Part shown: piece after piece, positions 6,193 to 8,372 of the stretch | Layout of the letters: the number at the start of each line of letters is the position of its first letter | Numbering within the stretch: the first letter of the stretch is position 1 | NCBI GenBank assembly: GCA_049516835.1 | Contig: JBEKSR010000172.1 | Coordinates: 1-8,372, forward strand | DNA from: Fen-178 sp049516835 | Lineage (GTDB): Bacteria; Acidobacteriota; Terriglobia; Bryobacterales; Bryobacteraceae | Reading direction: 5' to 3' | DNA length: 8,372 bases | Notes under the pieces: generated by a model | The model's input: the letters and a program-made list of their open reading frames with translations, nothing else | Told to the model about the DNA's origin: nothing | Database searches by the model: none | Position numbers and translations under genes: made by a program

Positions 6193-6932
6193 TTACATCA
6201 ACTCAGCTAGGGCGCGATCACGTGTGGCGGCTCCACGCACAGCTCTCAGCGCTTCTACGCGATGGGCCAAGGCGAACGTAATAACCTTTCGCGATTCCGG
6301 CTGTACAATCCCACGTTCATCAACGAAAAACCAGTCGTTGATTGTGTAGCTCTCCAGTTCACCGTAAACCATGCCGACAAGGGATTTGAACGTGAATAGG
6401 GGCGCTCTGCTCATGCCAGCAGGAGCGGGCATGTCTATCTCGTACGAGGGGATGGGTCCGAAGTTTGCGGTCTCGTGATCGAAAACGCGGCTTATATATC
6501 CCTTCAAAGCCCGGAAGCTAAGCGCCAATCCACTACGTTCTGCAACGTTTGAGAACGGGAACCCGAACGCCCATACGTCGTGCCCGATGAAAATTTCCTC
6601 ACCAGGGAAAGCCAATGGTGTCTTGGGGGAGTGTTCAACCGAGGCGGTTGCCAAGTCAGTGCCGCTCCTGTCCTGACTGATCTCGGCGAGGGGGAGGTTC
6701 TGGAAACCTCCCGTGTTATTTCCGTAGTCGTCCATCTTCACGGCGACGTAACCGTGGTTGGCGGGAAGCGACTTCGCTATGCAGTGCCAGCACGTCACAA
6801 GAACGCCCGGAACTGCGACTAACCCAGTTCCTTCGTAGGAAACTCGCGCTGCGCCTCAACATCCTCCGCAACAATTGGGAATACATGGTCTGCAACCGGG
6901 AATAGGCTTGGATTTTCTTGCGGTGGCATCAT
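6193..6932 (-). pseudogene. Trypsin-like serine protease broken by a frameshift
   Basis: Two adjacent minus-strand frames join into one trypsin-like protease of about 246 aa if one G is restored in the GG run at 6855-6854. The first frame starts at ATG-ATG (6932) and gives MMPPQENPSLFPVADHVF then PIVAEDVE, after which it runs to a stop at 6821-6819. The second frame, entered at 6855, reads GAARVSYEGTGLVAVPGV then LVTCWHCI, the expected GTG-plus-strand and catalytic-His segment of this fold. Reconstructed triad: H50 in TCWHC, D93 in GTDLA, S175 in PAGMSRAPLF. The usual Gly after the catalytic Ser is Arg. The second frame alone could start at GTG 6798 (201 aa), but that would cut off the first strands just before the His. 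There is no signal peptide, so a cytoplasmic protein is likely. A TAGAAT at 6948-6943 could be a -10 box 10 nt before the start. A sequencing error is an alternative explanation. Confidence 0.75.
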
Positions 6933-7256
6933 CGGCAAGCAGATTCTACCACCGCTCAGAATGCCCGAGGAAGGACGCGCGCCGGTGAGGCCGCCCCCCG
7001 GTTCGTGCCTGCGCACCTAACGCTGCTCTCTCTAGACGTGTACTGAGTCGATTCTGGCGGACTTGAACATTCCGGTCGTGAAGTGGGCTTTCTGGAAACT
7101 TGCCCCCAAACGACGTTACGTCTCGTGAAGTCCCGTTCGCCTCAACTGGGCGAGAAACGCCCATTGCTTCCTTATACCTGTGTCGATCATGGGCGCCGAT
7201 AGTAGGCCGCGTGCACCGCGAGGGCGCTCCCTGGTCCTAAGTTCCAACGCAACTCA
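6933..7256. other. Intergenic stretch without a supported gene
   Basis: This 324-nt interval holds only short frames with no recognisable motifs or ribosome binding sites. One hairpin is visible, TGGGCG-AGAAA-CGCCCA at 7147-7163, about 95 nt past the toxin stop on the minus strand. It lacks a following T-run on that strand, so it is at best a weak transcript end. Confidence 0.6.
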
Positions 7257-7556
7257 TCAGCGAAGGCGCTGACGCCATTTGTCCGGGTCGCGAGAGGTAT
7301 GAAATGCGGCGTAGATCGTGACCGTTGCCTCCGACTGCTCGTAGAATACGGCGTATGGAAAGCGACGTATCAGGGAGCGGCGGTAGCCTTCGTGAACGAC
7401 AGGGTACATCTCGGGCCGGCGCCGAATGCTTTCCAGGCTCGCATCGACCGAACTCAGGAACTCCTCCCCCAGCCCCGCTCTGCGGCCTTCATACCAGACG
7501 TAGGCTCCTGCAATGTCCAACTCGGCTTCCGGAGCGATCACCAGCTCAACGGGCAT
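7257..7556 (-). CDS. RelE/ParE-family toxin
   Basis: The 99-aa protein fits the RelE/ParE fold. PVELVIAPEAELDIAGAYVW (2-21) is the first strand and helix, with AELDI typical of the family. LGEEFLSSVDASLESIRRRP (29-48) is the second helix. RRSLIRRFPYAVFYEQSE (59-76) and TVTIYAAFHTSRDPDKWRQR (78-97) form the sheet and tail, the latter being the common HxxRDPxxW ending. RelE members cleave mRNA on the ribosome; ParE members inhibit gyrase. The sequence does not decide which applies. The ATG overlaps the end of the antitoxin gene by 11 nt, so translation is probably coupled. The length is normal and the gene looks intact. Confidence 0.92.
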   Translation of the reverse strand: MPVELVIAPEAELDIAGAYVWYEGRRAGLGEEFLSSVDASLESIRRRPEMYPVVHEGYRRSLIRRFPYAVFYEQSEATVTIYAAFHTSRDPDKWRQRLR

Positions 7557-7764
7557 AGCGGGCTCGCACCTTGCGCTTCACCTCTTCCCAGGGCAGCCCC
7601 GAAGCCGGGTTTTTCAGGAGATTCGCTTTCCTGCGTGCCAGTTCCTGCTTTTGCCAATCGTGGACTGGCACGGTCTCCGGCGCGGCCGCAAGGTCGTCCC
7701 ACAGATCTTCGACAAGTTGGAGCTTCTCGGAGGGGCTTAGATCAAAGATCGACGCTGAATTCAT
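7546..7764 (-). CDS. Addiction-module antitoxin (TIGR02574-like)
   Basis: The 72-aa protein resembles the putative addiction module component family that accompanies RelE/ParE toxins: IFDLSPSEKLQLVEDLWDDL (6-25), then a helix DWQKQELARRKANLLKNP (36-53) and a short GLPWEEVKRKVRARY end (57-70) that would wrap the toxin. The PxEKLxLxExLWDDL pattern with a C-terminal PWEEV is characteristic. The frame is open far upstream to 8262, but the ATG at 7764 has GTGGAG six nt before it and starts at the family motif. It precedes the toxin with an 11-nt overlap, the standard antitoxin-first order. Such antitoxins neutralise the toxin; autoregulation is likely but no operator was identified. Confidence 0.9.
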   Translation of the reverse strand: MNSASIFDLSPSEKLQLVEDLWDDLAAAPETVPVHDWQKQELARRKANLLKNPASGLPWEEVKRKVRARYAR

Positions 7765-7787
7765 TCGGGTCTCCACCGCCAATTCTC

Positions 7788-7943
7788 TCAAATTGCCTGG
7801 CGGACGCGCTCGACCTCCTCGAGAATGAACCACGATAAAACCAAAGTATGAGCGCCGAGAACGACGTCCAATAGCCGTAACGCCGGTCCGCGAGGACTGG
7901 TCGCCGCCCGAACCAGAATGTTGGAATCCAAGGTGAATCTCAC
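7788..7943 (-). pseudogene. Truncated PIN-domain toxin (N-terminal fragment)
   Basis: The 51-codon frame starts at GTG 7943 and reads RFTLDSNILVRAATSPRGPA (2-21), then a helix, then HTLVLSWFILEEVERV (32-47). This is the N-terminal third of a PIN-domain ribonuclease toxin: D6 in LDSN is the first metal ligand and the glutamates in LEEVE (42-46) are in the expected place. Family members run to about 130-145 aa; here a stop follows after RQAI, so the remaining acidic residues are missing. The GTG overlaps the stop of the upstream antitoxin in a GTGA tetranucleotide, showing the two were once an operon. The next gene starts 23 nt downstream, so the missing part was probably lost when the second module arrived, or by a later deletion. 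Confidence 0.8.
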
Positions 7944-8125
7944 TCGCGCCGGCCGCGGATTTCGGCCAGTGCCTCGTCCACAAGAGCATCGGCCTCGTCC
8001 TCGGAGACGTCTGGGCCGCGTGAGCCGATCTCGCGGGCCTGAGCGATGATGTCCCGCCGGAGAGCTTCGCGCCCGGCGCCAGCCGGCGCGGCGTCGCCCG
8101 CTTTGTCGACCGGGTGGTTTGGCAT
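7940..8125 (-). CDS. Probable antitoxin of the truncated PIN module
   Basis: The 61-aa protein has a disordered, polar start (PNHPVDKAGDAAPAGAG) and a helical second half: REALRRDIIAQAREIGSRG (about 18-36), then VSEDEADALVDEALAEIRGR (about 40-59). The acidic EALAEIR-type ending is typical of small partner proteins encoded before PIN toxins. Its role is inferred mainly from position: its stop codon overlaps the PIN start. Of two possible starts, ATG 8125 is preferred because AGAAGGG lies about 8 nt upstream; ATG 8146 would add seven residues but directly abuts the stop codon of the upstream gene and lacks a clear ribosome binding site. With the toxin broken, it may persist as an orphan. Confidence 0.7.
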   Translation of the reverse strand: MPNHPVDKAGDAAPAGAGREALRRDIIAQAREIGSRGPDVSEDEADALVDEALAEIRGRRE

Positions 8126-8146
8126 ACGGTGAACCCTTCTTTGCAT

Positions 8147-8372
8147 CTAATCCAGATCGATGTCGCGCTTGCGCGGCGTCTGGTCCGGGTCCTCTTTGGC
8201 TCGCTTGAAGAGTTCGTCGAATTTCTTCTCCAGCACCTTGCCGTGCGTCCTCTCGGCTTCAAACTGCTTCTGGAAGAGCTGTTCGCGGCGCGCGCCTTCG
8301 CCTTTCAGTTTGGCGACCTCGGCCGCCAGGTCTTCAATCGGAGGAGGCTTTACCGGCGCCGTGTGCGCGATC
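8147..8372 (-). CDS. C-terminal part of a coiled-coil-like protein (partial at window edge)
   Basis: The gene enters from beyond the right edge and ends at the TAG at 8149-8147; 74 complete codons are visible. The translation has a proline stretch (APVKPPP), then long charged helices: EDLAAEVAKLKGEGARREQL, QKQFEAERTHGKVLEKK and FDELFKRAKEDPDQ, closing with RKRDIDLD. Heptad-like leucine/valine spacing suggests a coiled coil. There are no catalytic motifs, membrane segments or cysteines in the visible part. I do not recognise the family. The stop abuts an alternative start of the PIN-module antitoxin, so the genes may share a transcript. Confidence 0.7.
   Translation of the reverse strand, partial: IAHTAPVKPPPIEDLAAEVAKLKGEGARREQLFQKQFEAERTHGKVLEKKFDELFKRAKEDPDQTPRKRDIDLD

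Noticed and set aside
7765..8262. Upstream extension of the addiction-module antitoxin frame to 8262
   Set aside because: The extension runs out of frame through the PIN fragment and its partner; the ATG at 7764 has a good ribosome binding site and begins the family motif.
1..8372. tRNA genes or CRISPR arrays
   Set aside because: No T-loop GTTCGA-type motif in a cloverleaf context and no regularly spaced repeat series were seen on reading both strands; the only clear short repeat pair is the two-copy one at 5233-5286.

Overview
The window is GC-rich bacterial chromosome. It combines a conserved housekeeping pair (dprA-topA, minus strand) with an accessory stretch of small, poorly characterised genes, mobile-element remnants and toxin-antitoxin debris. 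The taxon cannot be proved from the sequence. The dprA-topA linkage, an acidobacterial-looking PilZ protein, a small protein ending in EHGC and a Lys/Gly-rich KGGKASGKA protein together suggest Acidobacteriota or a related soil lineage; this is inference.

Layout. Positions 1-371 (+) are the 3' part of a group II intron. Only the N-terminal piece of its reverse transcriptase is left, followed directly by domains V and VI. It lies tail-to-tail with topA (400-2832, -), a topoisomerase I with five C-terminal zinc ribbons. dprA (2860-4035, -) is 27 nt upstream of topA and probably cotranscribed with it. A small divergent gene (4117-4383, +) follows, then about 416 nt with no supported gene.

A divergent pair comes next: a Lys/Gly-rich 126-aa protein (4800-5180, -) and a PilZ-domain protein (5329-5721, +). 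Their 148-nt intergenic region holds back-to-back promoter-like elements and two copies of a 19-nt repeat with dyad symmetry, placed like a repressor operator. A small EHGC-type protein (5860-6069, +) is bracketed by inverted CACTTTC motifs that resemble insertion-sequence ends.

The right part is all on the minus strand. A trypsin-like serine protease gene (6193-6932) is broken by an apparent one-base deletion. After another gene-free stretch come an intact TIGR02574-like antitoxin and RelE/ParE-like toxin pair (7546-7764 and 7257-7556). Upstream of it is an older antitoxin plus PIN-toxin module whose PIN gene is cut to its first 51 codons (7788-7943, with its partner at 7940-8125). The window ends inside the C-terminal part of a coiled-coil-like protein gene.

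No complete new defence or biosynthetic system is visible. The most informative signals are the ORF-deleted intron with a changed domain V triad, the operator-like divergent promoter region, the frameshifted protease and the two nested toxin-antitoxin modules.
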